Shown here: in pieces, positions 1-7,491 of the stretch
How the letters are laid out: each line of letters begins with the position of its first letter
How positions within the stretch are numbered: position 1 is the stretch's first letter
Assembly (NCBI GenBank): GCA_035576205.1
Contig: DATLWR010000057.1
Coordinates: forward strand, 1-21,606
Origin: DATLWR01 sp035576205
GTDB taxonomy: Bacteria; Pseudomonadota; Zetaproteobacteria; Mariprofundales; Mariprofundaceae
Length of the DNA: 21,606 nt
Direction of reading: 5' to 3'
Translations under genes and position numbers: made by a program
Notes under the pieces: model-generated
The model's input: only the letters and a program-made list of their open reading frames with translations
The model's database searches: none
What the model was told of the DNA's origin: nothing

Positions 1-93
1 TGGAGAAAGAAATTGATCTGGATTGCTAATAGCTTCTCCAAATAATTCGGTTGTATTAATTATGAATGCAATCCACGTATCGATGTCAAACAT
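1..93 (-). CDS. Unrecognised protein, N-terminal 31 residues only (gene runs off the left edge)
   Basis: An ATG at 93 opens a frame that stays open to the window edge, giving 31 residues beginning MFDIDTWIAFII. A good ribosome binding site (GAGGGA) lies 7 bases upstream of the ATG, which is the main reason to believe it. The first dozen residues are moderately hydrophobic, followed by a polar, acidic stretch. The codons are AT-rich, unlike the rest of the window. No family can be assigned from so short a piece. The frame is short and could be chance, so confidence is moderate to low. Confidence 0.4.
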   Translation of the reverse strand, partial: MFDIDTWIAFIINTTELFGEAISNPDQFLSP

Positions 94-203
94 AACCAAT
101 TCCCTCGAGCATTCTTTAATTCGGTACTATTTGAGTTTGGATGCATTCAATCTGCACCGCAACCGAACACCCATGCGATTTCTTCTGATTATGTAGCCGA
201 GAA

Positions 204-222
204 AAAAGGTCAGAGCCCTTTT
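204..222 (-). terminator. Weak terminator-like hairpin at the end of the lipase gene
   Basis: AAAAGG (204-209) and CCTTTT (217-222) form a 6-bp stem around a 7-base loop. Read on the minus strand, the stem is followed by two more T residues. It overlaps the last base of the lipase stop codon. The stem is mostly A-T, so this is only a possible intrinsic terminator. Confidence 0.27.
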
Positions 223-1130
223 CAGCTATCCCCAGGATGCCAGATGTGATAGTTCCAGATGTACACGACATAGTAGATCGGCGCATGGTCGTTCAGGTCG
301 TCCGGAGCAACGACGTTGAAATCGCCCTTCAGCCAGCAGCGGAGAATGGTGGCGGCATGACGGATATGGCCTCGCAGCCATGAGCGGATTCGCAAACCCA
401 GCGAGGGATTGACCACCAGCTCACCCTTCTCGGTGATGTAGACCAGATGGGCGGCATGCCGGTAAACGATACGGGGCGGCAACATGGGAACCACATCGTT
501 GTTGTTCACGAAGCGCCAGTGATTGTCGATCAGGCTGAGGCAGAATGCCTTGTCGCCACAGCGGGGAGCTGCCATCGGGTAAACGCCATGGGCCTGCGGA
601 TAACGCGCGGTCGCCAGGGTTGCCAGCGCCGCCCCCAGGCTGTGGCCGGCGAACCATATCTTTCGCGAGCTGCTCAAGCTGTCGAGATGGGCGCGCATGT
701 CGCCCCAGACGGAATCGAGCGCCTTCTTGAAGCCGCGATGCACCCGCCCCGCCCCGCCGCTGGGCACGAGCTCGATGTTGAGGTCGGTCAGGAAGTCGCG
801 GATCTTCATCTCCGTGCCGCGAAAACAGGCGATGGCGAAATCGTCGTTGTGGCAGACGAAGGCCTGGGTGTCGGTGGCGGCATCCTCGAAGAAGGTGCAA
901 TGCGGCAACCCTGCCGCCGCCAGTTTCCCGCGCACGAAATCATGATCCGTGACATAGGCGAGCAGCGACAGCTCGGCCAGCCACCAGGCGTTGACCGTTT
1001 CGAAGCCCGTGGCGTCGAAACGGAACGGCTGGGAGGCGGCATCCTTGAGATACTCGTAGGTGGTGTTGGGCAGGAACAGCGCATTGAACGACAGGTCTGT
1101 CGGCAGCGGTTTGGGTTCAAGTTGTGCCAT
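222..1130 (-). CDS. Class 3 (fungal-type) lipase family protein, alpha/beta hydrolase
   Basis: A 302-residue alpha/beta hydrolase of the lipase class 3 family, expected to hydrolyse esters or acylglycerols. The full catalytic triad is visible. The nucleophile is Ser164 in the elbow GHSLGAA, the acid is Asp212 in the family motif NNNDVVPMLPP, and the base is probably His282 in the closing DHAPIYYV stretch. CFRGTE near residues 102-107 matches the oxyanion-side strand of the family. The ATG at 1130 is preceded by GGGGGAG with 5-base spacing. No signal peptide is evident at the N terminus, so the enzyme is either cytoplasmic or exported by another route. The gene stands alone: a strong terminator separates it from the upstream tRNA gene on the same strand. 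The substrate cannot be predicted. Confidence 0.9.
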   Translation of the reverse strand: MAQLEPKPLPTDLSFNALFLPNTTYEYLKDAASQPFRFDATGFETVNAWWLAELSLLAYVTDHDFVRGKLAAAGLPHCTFFEDAATDTQAFVCHNDDFAIACFRGTEMKIRDFLTDLNIELVPSGGAGRVHRGFKKALDSVWGDMRAHLDSLSSSRKIWFAGHSLGAALATLATARYPQAHGVYPMAAPRCGDKAFCLSLIDNHWRFVNNNDVVPMLPPRIVYRHAAHLVYITEKGELVVNPSLGLRIRSWLRGHIRHAATILRCWLKGDFNVVAPDDLNDHAPIYYVVYIWNYHIWHPGDS

Positions 1131-1212
1131 CTTTTCTCCCCCTGCAGGTCATTTCAGAGAATGGTTCAACATCCCGGATGCCGCAACCGAACGGCCAGCC
1201 GATGGCCTGGGC

Positions 1213-1246
1213 GCAAACAAAAAAGAGGCCGGGACAAGTCCCGGCC
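1213..1246 (-). terminator. Intrinsic terminator downstream of tRNA-Val
   Basis: GGCCGGGA and TCCCGGCC (within 1227-1246) form a perfect GC-rich stem around a CAAG tetraloop. On the minus strand the stem is followed by TCTTTTTTGTTT (down to about 1213), a clear U-rich tail. It lies about 30 bases beyond the 3' end of the tRNA gene, so it should end the tRNA transcript and insulate the lipase gene. On the plus strand only four Ts follow the stem, so termination in that direction would be weaker. Confidence 0.87.
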
Positions 1247-1277
1247 TTTTGAAAAAGAAAACCATGTTATGGGGAAA

Positions 1278-1352
1278 TGGTAGGCTCGGGCGGTTTCGAA
1301 CCGCCGACCCCCACCATGTCAAGGTGGTGCTCTACCCCTGAGCTACGAGCCT
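1278..1352 (-). tRNA. tRNA-Val (anticodon GAC), CCA encoded
   Basis: A complete cloverleaf can be folded on the minus strand. The acceptor stem is AGGCTCG paired with CGAGCCT. The D arm is GCTC...GAGC. The anticodon arm is CCACC-TTGACAT-GGTGG with anticodon GAC (plus-strand positions 1318-1320). The T arm is GGCGG-TTCGAAA-CCGCC. The discriminator base is A, and CCA is genomically encoded at 1280-1278. The sequence closely follows the known E. coli tRNA-Val(GAC) in the D, anticodon and variable regions. It decodes GUC and GUU. It is a single tRNA gene with its own likely promoter (1411-1440) and terminator (1213-1246). Confidence 0.97.
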
Positions 1353-1410
1353 GTATCCTGAACGACCTGCGGGTGCCTTGCGGCCGCCCCTGCCGGTCAC
1401 GACGGTGCGC

Positions 1411-1440
1411 ATGATAGTCATACCCCCCCGCCCGATGCAA
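1411..1440 (-). promoter_or_regulatory. Candidate sigma-70 promoter for tRNA-Val
   Basis: On the minus strand, TTGCAT (-35, 1440-1435) and TATCAT (-10, 1416-1411) are separated by 18 bases. The -10 box is followed by a GC-rich discriminator (GCGCACC), as in many stringently controlled stable-RNA promoters. This would give a 5' leader of roughly 50 bases before the mature tRNA. It is inferred from position and consensus only. Confidence 0.58.
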
Positions 1441-1459
1441 CACGCGATTTCCGGACGCC

Positions 1460-1490
1460 GGGCGGCCCCCATGCCGGGAAACCGCCGCCC
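1460..1490 (-). terminator. GC-rich stem-loop just after the protease stop codon
   Basis: GGGCGGC (1460-1466) and GCCGCCC (1484-1490) form a 7-bp perfect stem with a 17-base loop, starting 10 bases past the stop codon of the protease gene. There is no T-run, so it is not a textbook intrinsic terminator. It may protect the mRNA 3' end or act with Rho. The tRNA promoter begins 20 bases further on, so some transcription stop here is expected. Confidence 0.32.
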
Positions 1491-1500
1491 GCTGCCGCGC

Positions 1501-3483
1501 CTAATACTCCTTCACGCTCAGCGACTTGACGCCGAGATCGAGCTTCGTGGCCATCCGCTTCTGGTCGATGTTGCCATCCTCGCCGTAGGAGACGGTATAG
1601 AGCACCGGACTCTGGTCGAGCTTGCCGGCCTTCAGCCCGTGCTTGTAGACCTCGGCGATCAGGGTGACCGAATCGTTGGGGAAGGAGTTGCGGTCGTAAG
1701 GCGTGCGCTCGTGAACGATATCCTCCCAGTCGCTCTTGTCGCCGGCGCTCAGCTTCTTGTCCGGCCGGACGACCCGCGCCACCTGCAACGAGGTGCTGTT
1801 GTTCTTGTTGTCGCCCATCACCACCGTGGCCACATCCCAGACCACCTTGCCCTTGTCGAGGAAATAGGCGAACTGCAGATGCATGTCGCTGTCCTCGTTG
1901 ATGGTCATCAGGTCGGGGCCGTAGCCGAACGAGAAGCGGCCGGAGCTGAACTTGAAGGACTTGCCGTAATCCATGCGCACGTCGATCGATTTGAAGGCGT
2001 CCGGCAACAGCGGCTTGTTGGCCAGGAAACTCTTCCACTCGGCGAAGGTGCCGTAGTAGGTGACATAGGCGAAGTCGCAGAGCTGTTTCAGGTCGGCGAT
2101 ATGGCTGCCGATCTGCCAGGTCTGGTCGGAGCGGAGCATGGCCACCGCACCGCCCGGCACCGGCAGCACGAAGGCGACGATGTAGGCGTTGGCGTACGGG
2201 ATCGCCCACTTGTAGACGATCCACTTGCGGCCGTAGTGATCGACATAGGTGTCGCTCGTCTGCGCCTTGCCGAAGGAGGTGATCTTCACCTTCTCGGAGG
2301 CTACCGTGCGGTAGTAGGGATCTCCCTTCAGCAGCAGGTCCATGAAGACCTTGGAGTCGTAGTAGAAATCCCTGTCGTTCATGCCGTCGGGCTTGTGGAT
2401 GCGGACCATCTCCGAATTGCCGAGCGCGCCGTACTGGACCTGGCCGTTATCCGGCAAATCGGCACTGCTGATGTCCTTGGGCTTGAACGCATCCCAGTTG
2501 CCGTCCTCCTGCATGGCCATGATGTTCGGGAAAACGGCCGAATAGGTGCGGTGCAGCATCGGCAGCGAGCCCCTGCCCTCGGGGAAGATCTTTCCCCGGT
2601 TCTCCTCGAGCATGCCGTTCATCAGCTTGTCGCCGAATGCCTCGACGATGGCCGAGCACTCCGCATGCAGCTCTTGGTACGGCTTCGGAAGCGTCAGCTT
2701 CTTCTCCAGGATGCCGTATTTCGTGAAGGGCATGTTGTCGAGGCGGTAGCCCATGTTCTGGTACAGCTCGGCCTCCTTCGTCGACGCCTTGGTCACTTCC
2801 GCGATCGGCAGGGCGAAGTTGAGGTTTTCGTTGTTCGATTTCCTGAGCACGATGCCGATCACCCGGCCGGACTCGTCGAGCAGCGGGCCGCCGCTGTTGC
2901 CGGGCGATGCTGCCGCCGAGAAACGCAGCCATTTCCACTCGCCGCTCACCTCTTCAGGCGTGTTCGAGGTGTAGAGGCCGTCGCGGATCACCACGCCCTC
3001 GCCGAGCGCGTTGCCGACCGAATAGACCTTCTCGTTCATCGCCGGCTTGTCGTTGATCTCGAAGACCGTGTCGGAACGTTTGCCCTTCAGCGAGAAGACG
3101 GCGAAATCGCGGCGGGTCGAGAAGGCCAGGATATCGCCGATCTCGAACACCTCGCCCTTGCGGTCGCGCAGGTAGATATTCTTGTACTGGCTCGTGTATT
3201 CCAGCTCCAGCACATGCGAGGCGGTGACGAAGCGGTCCGGAGCGATCGCGAAGGCCGTGCCGATGGAGTAGTACTTGTCGCTGCGCACGGCATACGGAAC
3301 GAGGTTCATCGGCAGCGGCTTCTCGTACTTGATGTCGCCGTCGGCCGGTTTCGGCACCACCACTTCGTAGGTGGCCGCCTGGATGCGCTCGATCGTCGCC
3401 TTGTCCAGCGCGGCCGCCGCAGTGCCGGGCAGCAGCACCAGCAGCAGCGCCGATATTTTCAACCACGTTCGTCCAGATTTCAT
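1501..3483 (-). CDS. Secreted trypsin-like serine protease with a large unrecognised C-terminal region
   Basis: A 660-residue protein with a Sec signal peptide (positive start, hydrophobic core at about residues 9-19, likely cleavage after TAAA near residue 24), so it should act in the periplasm or outside the cell. Residues about 35-230 form a chymotrypsin-fold domain of the HtrA/DegP type with all three catalytic residues: His90 in TASHVL, Asp127 in RRDFAVF and Ser197 in PGNSGGPLL. No PDZ domain is recognisable after it. Residues about 230-660 match no family I know; they are rich in aromatic and charged residues and have no clear membrane segment. The ATG at 3483 is chosen because GGAGGG lies 5 bases upstream and the signal peptide begins there; an upstream in-frame start would bury it. 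The gene appears monocistronic, with a candidate promoter at 3526-3555. Substrate unknown. Confidence 0.9.
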   Translation of the reverse strand: MKSGRTWLKISALLLVLLPGTAAAALDKATIERIQAATYEVVVPKPADGDIKYEKPLPMNLVPYAVRSDKYYSIGTAFAIAPDRFVTASHVLELEYTSQYKNIYLRDRKGEVFEIGDILAFSTRRDFAVFSLKGKRSDTVFEINDKPAMNEKVYSVGNALGEGVVIRDGLYTSNTPEEVSGEWKWLRFSAAASPGNSGGPLLDESGRVIGIVLRKSNNENLNFALPIAEVTKASTKEAELYQNMGYRLDNMPFTKYGILEKKLTLPKPYQELHAECSAIVEAFGDKLMNGMLEENRGKIFPEGRGSLPMLHRTYSAVFPNIMAMQEDGNWDAFKPKDISSADLPDNGQVQYGALGNSEMVRIHKPDGMNDRDFYYDSKVFMDLLLKGDPYYRTVASEKVKITSFGKAQTSDTYVDHYGRKWIVYKWAIPYANAYIVAFVLPVPGGAVAMLRSDQTWQIGSHIADLKQLCDFAYVTYYGTFAEWKSFLANKPLLPDAFKSIDVRMDYGKSFKFSSGRFSFGYGPDLMTINEDSDMHLQFAYFLDKGKVVWDVATVVMGDNKNNSTSLQVARVVRPDKKLSAGDKSDWEDIVHERTPYDRNSFPNDSVTLIAEVYKHGLKAGKLDQSPVLYTVSYGEDGNIDQKRMATKLDLGVKSLSVKEY

Positions 3484-3525
3484 GCTTACCCTCCAGATTG
3501 CCCGATGCCCCCCGGCAAATATCCG

Positions 3526-3555
3526 ACTATAGGACAGCCTGCCGTTTCGCGCCAA
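3526..3555 (-). promoter_or_regulatory. Candidate sigma-70 promoter for the protease gene
   Basis: On the minus strand, TTGGCG (3555-3550) and TATAGT (3531-3526) are separated by 18 bases. The -10 box matches 5 of 6 consensus positions and the -35 box 4 of 6. It lies about 45 bases upstream of the protease start codon. No experimental support. Confidence 0.45.
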
Positions 3556-3609
3556 GCACCGGCTCCGGCGGCACACTTATGACGGCTTTTGACAGCTTAC
3601 GATGCAGAA

Positions 3610-5937
3610 CTAGGCCTTGCCGTCCTCGGCAGCAGCATTCAGCAGTTCGCGCCAGCTCTGCTGCACGTCCGCATCGTGGATCAGGCGCAGCAGCTCGTCG
3701 GCCGCGACGGGATGTCCGAGCAGATAGCCCTGCGCCTCGTTGCAACCCTGATCGCGCAGGAAACCCAGCTGCTCGACATTCTCCACGCCCTCGGCCACGA
3801 CCCGCATGCCGAGGCTGCGGGCCAGCTCGAGAATGGCGCGCACGATGGCCGCATCGTTGCGGTCGCCGGGCAGCTGATGCGTGAACACCTTGTCAATCTT
3901 GAGCGTATCGATGGGGAAATGCTTCAGGTACCCGAGCGACGAGAAACCATTGCCGAAATCGTCGATCGCCAGCCTCACCCCCATCTCCTTCAGGGCATTC
4001 AGCACCTCGACGGCATTCTCGGCCGCATCCATCACCACGCTCTCGGTAATCTCGAGCTCCAGCATGCGGGGGGGCAGGCCGCTCTTTTCCAGAACCTCGG
4101 CCACCATCTGGACGAAATCGCCCTGGCGGAACTGCTGGCCCGAGATGTTGACCGCCGCATTCAGCGACGTCGTGGGCGGCACCAGCTCCTGATCGAGCCA
4201 CTGCTTGTACCTGCCGCACGCCTCGTTCAGCACCCAGCGCCCGATCGGCACGATCAGGCCGGTCTTCTCGGCCAGCGGGATGAACGAATCCGGATTGAGC
4301 AGGCCCTGCTCCGGATGCTGCCAGCGCAGCAGCGCCTCGATGCCCGAGAGCTGGCCGCTGCGCAGATCGACCTGCGGCTGGTAGTGCAGCACGAACTCGT
4401 TGGCATTGATGGCATGGCGAAGGTCGACCTCCATCTGCAGGCGATGGGTGATCGCATCGCCGATCGCGGGGTTGTAGAAACGGTAGCAGTTGCCGCCGCT
4501 CTCCTTGGCCTTGTACATCGCGGCATCGGCATTCTTGACCAGCTCCTCGGCGTGCTCGCCGTTGGCCCCCTGATCCTCGTAGACGCTGATGCCGATACTC
4601 GAACCGATGAACTGCTCCCGCCACTGCAGGAGGAACGGCCTGGAAAGCTCGGCAATCAGCTTGTCGACCACCGTCACGATGTCCGTTTCGATACCGATGT
4701 CCATCAGCACGCAGGTGAACTCGTCGCCGCCGTAACGGGCGACGATATCCTCCGCGCGCAGGCTTTCCCTGATGCGTCGCGCCACCTCCTGCAGCATCAG
4801 ATCGCCGACATCGTGCCCCATCGAATCGTTGATGACCTTGAAGCGGTCGAGATCGATAAACAGGACCGCCAGCTTCTTGTGGTTGCGCCGGCTTTGCGCC
4901 ATCGCCTGCCCCAGCAGTCCGACGAAATGGTGCCGGTTGACCAGCCCGGTCAGCTTGTCGTAGAGCGCCAGCTCCTTGAGCTCCCTTTCCGCCAGCTTGC
5001 GCTTGGCGATCTCCTGGTTCAGCTGCACCGTCTTCTCGCCCAGGCTGCGGGCATGCTGCCTGACCGTCTCGTGCACGTAGGCGTTTTCGATGGCGAAATG
5101 CACCTGGTTGATCATCGTCGTCAGCGTCCCGACATCGCCTTCGTGGAAAACGGCACCGTTCTGCTTGTGCGCCAGATTGATCACGCCCAGCAGTTCGTCG
5201 TTCAGCATCACCGGCATGGAGAGGAACGACGGCGAACCGTATTTGGGATTATTGTGACGCTGCACCAGCGGATCGGTCTCGATATCGGTCACCAGCAGGG
5301 GCCGCTTTTCGGTCGCCACGCGGGCGACGACCGAGTCCTTGATCTGGATCTCGTCGGTGTCGATCTCGATGCCCCGCGCGCCGAGGATGCGGAACGTTTT
5401 CCGGTCCGGATCGATGAGGAATATCGAGCCGATCTGGGCCCGCGTGACCTGCATCGCCCGGTCCAGCAGCATGTTGAACAACGACGCCACATCCAGCTTG
5501 CGCGACGCCGCCTCGCCCAGCTCCTTCATGGCCATGAACAGCTGCGTCAGCTGGGCCAGCTCCTTGCTGGTGTCGTCGTAGCGGCCCAGCAGCTTGCGAA
5601 AGGCACGCGATATTTCGTGCAGCTCCTGCGTCTCCTCGGAGAATTCGTGCACGGAGAGATCGCCGCCGGTGGCCCTCGACATCATGGATGCCAGGTCTGT
5701 CAGCTTGTTGAATATGCCCTGCAGAATGGCCAGTACGGCCAGCACGACGATGAATCCCAGGCCGACCAGCAGGATACTGTTGCTTTCGTGCCACAGGCTC
5801 GACAGGTCGCCCTTTTCGTAAAGCAGGTAGAGGAAGACGCCGAACGGCACCAGCAGCACCAGCATGGCCACGATGCGGAACAGCTCCCGCACCGATTTGC
5901 CGGCGATGCTGAACCGGTTCAGCCAGGGCGACCGCAT
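3610..5937 (-). CDS. Membrane-bound GAF-GGDEF-EAL cyclic-di-GMP synthase/phosphodiesterase
   Basis: A 775-residue dual enzyme for the second messenger c-di-GMP. Two transmembrane helices lie at about residues 22-40 and 54-72, then a HAMP-like linker (about 73-125) and a GAF sensor domain (about 148-290). A coiled-coil stretch (about 295-322) leads into a GGDEF domain with the motif intact at 403-407 and an inhibitory I-site RxxD at 394-397. The EAL domain keeps EALLR (534-538), Asn597, Glu629, the Asp pair in IDDFG (659-660), Lys680 and Glu716. Both activities are therefore plausible on sequence grounds. The periplasmic loop is only about 13 residues, so sensing is more likely cytoplasmic through GAF. 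The start at 5937 is preferred because GAGGA lies 7 bases upstream; an ATG at 5964 (9 more residues) is the alternative, with a badly spaced GGGGAG. The signal sensed is unknown. Confidence 0.93.
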   Translation of the reverse strand: MRSPWLNRFSIAGKSVRELFRIVAMLVLLVPFGVFLYLLYEKGDLSSLWHESNSILLVGLGFIVVLAVLAILQGIFNKLTDLASMMSRATGGDLSVHEFSEETQELHEISRAFRKLLGRYDDTSKELAQLTQLFMAMKELGEAASRKLDVASLFNMLLDRAMQVTRAQIGSIFLIDPDRKTFRILGARGIEIDTDEIQIKDSVVARVATEKRPLLVTDIETDPLVQRHNNPKYGSPSFLSMPVMLNDELLGVINLAHKQNGAVFHEGDVGTLTTMINQVHFAIENAYVHETVRQHARSLGEKTVQLNQEIAKRKLAERELKELALYDKLTGLVNRHHFVGLLGQAMAQSRRNHKKLAVLFIDLDRFKVINDSMGHDVGDLMLQEVARRIRESLRAEDIVARYGGDEFTCVLMDIGIETDIVTVVDKLIAELSRPFLLQWREQFIGSSIGISVYEDQGANGEHAEELVKNADAAMYKAKESGGNCYRFYNPAIGDAITHRLQMEVDLRHAINANEFVLHYQPQVDLRSGQLSGIEALLRWQHPEQGLLNPDSFIPLAEKTGLIVPIGRWVLNEACGRYKQWLDQELVPPTTSLNAAVNISGQQFRQGDFVQMVAEVLEKSGLPPRMLELEITESVVMDAAENAVEVLNALKEMGVRLAIDDFGNGFSSLGYLKHFPIDTLKIDKVFTHQLPGDRNDAAIVRAILELARSLGMRVVAEGVENVEQLGFLRDQGCNEAQGYLLGHPVAADELLRLIHDADVQQSWRELLNAAAEDGKA

Positions 5938-5950
5938 TTTCGAGTCCTCG

Positions 5951-6079
5951 TTAATCTCCGGCATGACTCCCCTTTCCCGCACCTGAGGATACTGGCTGCA
6001 CTGTTCGGACCATCTGCCCCTTTCCACAGACAGCGTAGCCGCTTGCAGAAAGGGTGAGAAGAATAAGCATGGAAATCAT
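5951..6079 (-). CDS. Possible 42-residue secreted small protein or leader peptide
   Basis: A short frame from ATG 6079 to TAA 5951, ending 13 bases before the preferred start of the GGDEF-EAL gene. The N terminus (about MISMLILLTLSASGYAVC) looks like a signal peptide or single membrane segment. The remainder is short, Gly/Ser-rich and polar. A purine-rich stretch (GGTGGAAGAGG) precedes the ATG. It could be a real small gene, a leader peptide coupled to the downstream gene, or chance in GC-rich DNA. No family is recognised. Confidence 0.25.
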   Translation of the reverse strand: MISMLILLTLSASGYAVCGKGQMVRTVQPVSSGAGKGSHAGD

Positions 6080-6144
6080 GCCTCTTCCACCTTGCAGATC
6101 ACAACCCTTCCGGACCCGGGGAGTCAAAGCCCCCAACCGGCCGC

Positions 6145-7491
6145 TCAGGCAAGCACGGTCGCCTTGATGCGCTGCACAAGCTCATCGCCGGTCGCATGCA
6201 TCAGCGCCTCATCCTCGGCCTCGATCATGACACGCAGCTTCGGCTCGGTACCCGACATGCGGACGTTGATGCGGCCGTTGCCGGCCAGCCGGCTTTCGGC
6301 ATCGCGTACCAGCTGCTGCACGCCGGCATCGGCCAGCACATCGCGCCGCTCCGTCAGCATGATGTTCCAGAGTTTCTGCGGGAACAGCCGCATGCCGGCC
6401 GCCATGTCGGCCAGAGCCTTGCCCTGCTCCTGCATCGCGCACATCAGCTGCAGCGCCGTCAGCAGTCCGTCGCCGGTGGTGTTGTAGTCGAGCATGATCA
6501 TGTGTCCGGACTGTTCGCCGCCGATATTGCAGCCGGTCTCGCGCATCATCTCCAGCACATAGCGATCGCCGACCGCCGCCCGGTGCATGGCCAGCCCGAG
6601 GCCGGCAAGGTAGCGCTCCAGCCCCATATTGCTCATCAGCGTGGTGACCACGCCCCCGCCCTGCAACCGTCCGTGGACGAGGGCGTGTTCGGCCAGGATG
6701 GCAATCACCCGGTCGCCATCGACAATGTTGCCGGCCGCATCGCAGGCGATCAGACGATCGGCATCGCCATCGAGTGCCAGGCCGATATCGGCGCCCGTCT
6801 CGACCACCTTGCGCGCCATCGATTCGGGATGCGTGGAGCCGCAATCGCGGTTGATGTTCAGGCCGTCCGGCTGCACATGCATCGCCACCACATCGCAGCC
6901 GAGCTCGGCCAGGATACGGGGCGCGACGCTGTAGGCCGCACCGTTGGCGCAATCGACCACCACCTTCAGCCCGTCCAGACGCAGGCCGCGCGGCAGCGAG
7001 GCTTTCAGGAACTCGATGTAGCGGCCACGGGCATCGTCGACGCGCGCCGCCTTGCCGATCTCCAGCGCCGACGGCAGCGCCGGCAGTTCATCCAGATAAC
7101 GCTCGATCTCGCGCTCGACAGCATCGTCGAGCTTGAAACCGTCGGCGCCGAAAAACTTGATGCCGTTATCGCCGGCCGGATTGTGCGAAGCGGAAAGCAC
7201 GACGCCGGCATCGGCGCGCAAGCTTCGCGTCAGGTAGGCGACCGCCGGTGTCGGCACGGGCCCTACCAGCAGCACGTTCATGCCCTGGGCGGTGAGCCCG
7301 GCACAAAGGGCCGACTCGATCATGTAGCCGGAGAGGCGCGTATCCTTGCCGATCAGGATATGCGGCTTGTGCGACAGGTGCCGGGTCAGCACGAAGCCAG
7401 CCGCACGTCCCAGCCGCAGGGCGAATTCCGCCGTCATCGGCTCGACATTCACCGTGCCGCGCACGCCGTCGGTCCCGAAATATTTCCTCAT
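6145..7491 (-). CDS. glmM: Phosphoglucosamine mutase GlmM
   Basis: A 448-residue member of the alpha-D-phosphohexomutase family, close to the usual 445. It converts glucosamine-6-phosphate to glucosamine-1-phosphate in the cytoplasm, on the route to UDP-GlcNAc for peptidoglycan and lipopolysaccharide. It begins with the family signature RKYFGTDGVRG. The phosphorylated serine is Ser102 in SASHNP. The magnesium-binding loop is DGDADR at 241-246, and the C-terminal phosphate-binding loop is RMSGTEP. The ATG at 7491 overlaps the ybbR stop codon by 4 bases (ATGA), with GGAGG 6 bases upstream, so translation is probably coupled. It is the last gene of the ftsH-folP-cdaA-ybbR-glmM run. In Gram-positive bacteria GlmM binds CdaA and inhibits it, so the neighbourhood is functionally meaningful. 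No T-rich terminator is visible after it. Confidence 0.98.
   Translation of the reverse strand: MRKYFGTDGVRGTVNVEPMTAEFALRLGRAAGFVLTRHLSHKPHILIGKDTRLSGYMIESALCAGLTAQGMNVLLVGPVPTPAVAYLTRSLRADAGVVLSASHNPAGDNGIKFFGADGFKLDDAVEREIERYLDELPALPSALEIGKAARVDDARGRYIEFLKASLPRGLRLDGLKVVVDCANGAAYSVAPRILAELGCDVVAMHVQPDGLNINRDCGSTHPESMARKVVETGADIGLALDGDADRLIACDAAGNIVDGDRVIAILAEHALVHGRLQGGGVVTTLMSNMGLERYLAGLGLAMHRAAVGDRYVLEMMRETGCNIGGEQSGHMIMLDYNTTGDGLLTALQLMCAMQEQGKALADMAAGMRLFPQKLWNIMLTERRDVLADAGVQQLVRDAESRLAGNGRINVRMSGTEPKLRVMIEAEDEALMHATGDELVQRIKATVLA

Noticed and set aside
1..93. Idea that the partial left-edge gene is a LysE/RhtB transporter
   Set aside because: Only the first few residues resemble that family; the following polar, acidic stretch does not fit.
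1378..3582. Long plus-strand open frame opposite the protease gene
   Set aside because: Low-complexity Arg/Val/His-rich translation without motifs; the minus strand has a signal peptide, catalytic triad and good ribosome binding site.
3589..6057. Very long open frame on the plus strand opposite the GGDEF-EAL gene
   Set aside because: It is a mirror of a GC-rich coding sequence: its His/Arg/Leu-rich translation has no motifs, while the minus strand gives complete GAF, GGDEF and EAL domains.
6085..6144. Terminator after glmM
   Set aside because: GGGG and CCCC segments can pair, but the stem is short and there is no T-run.
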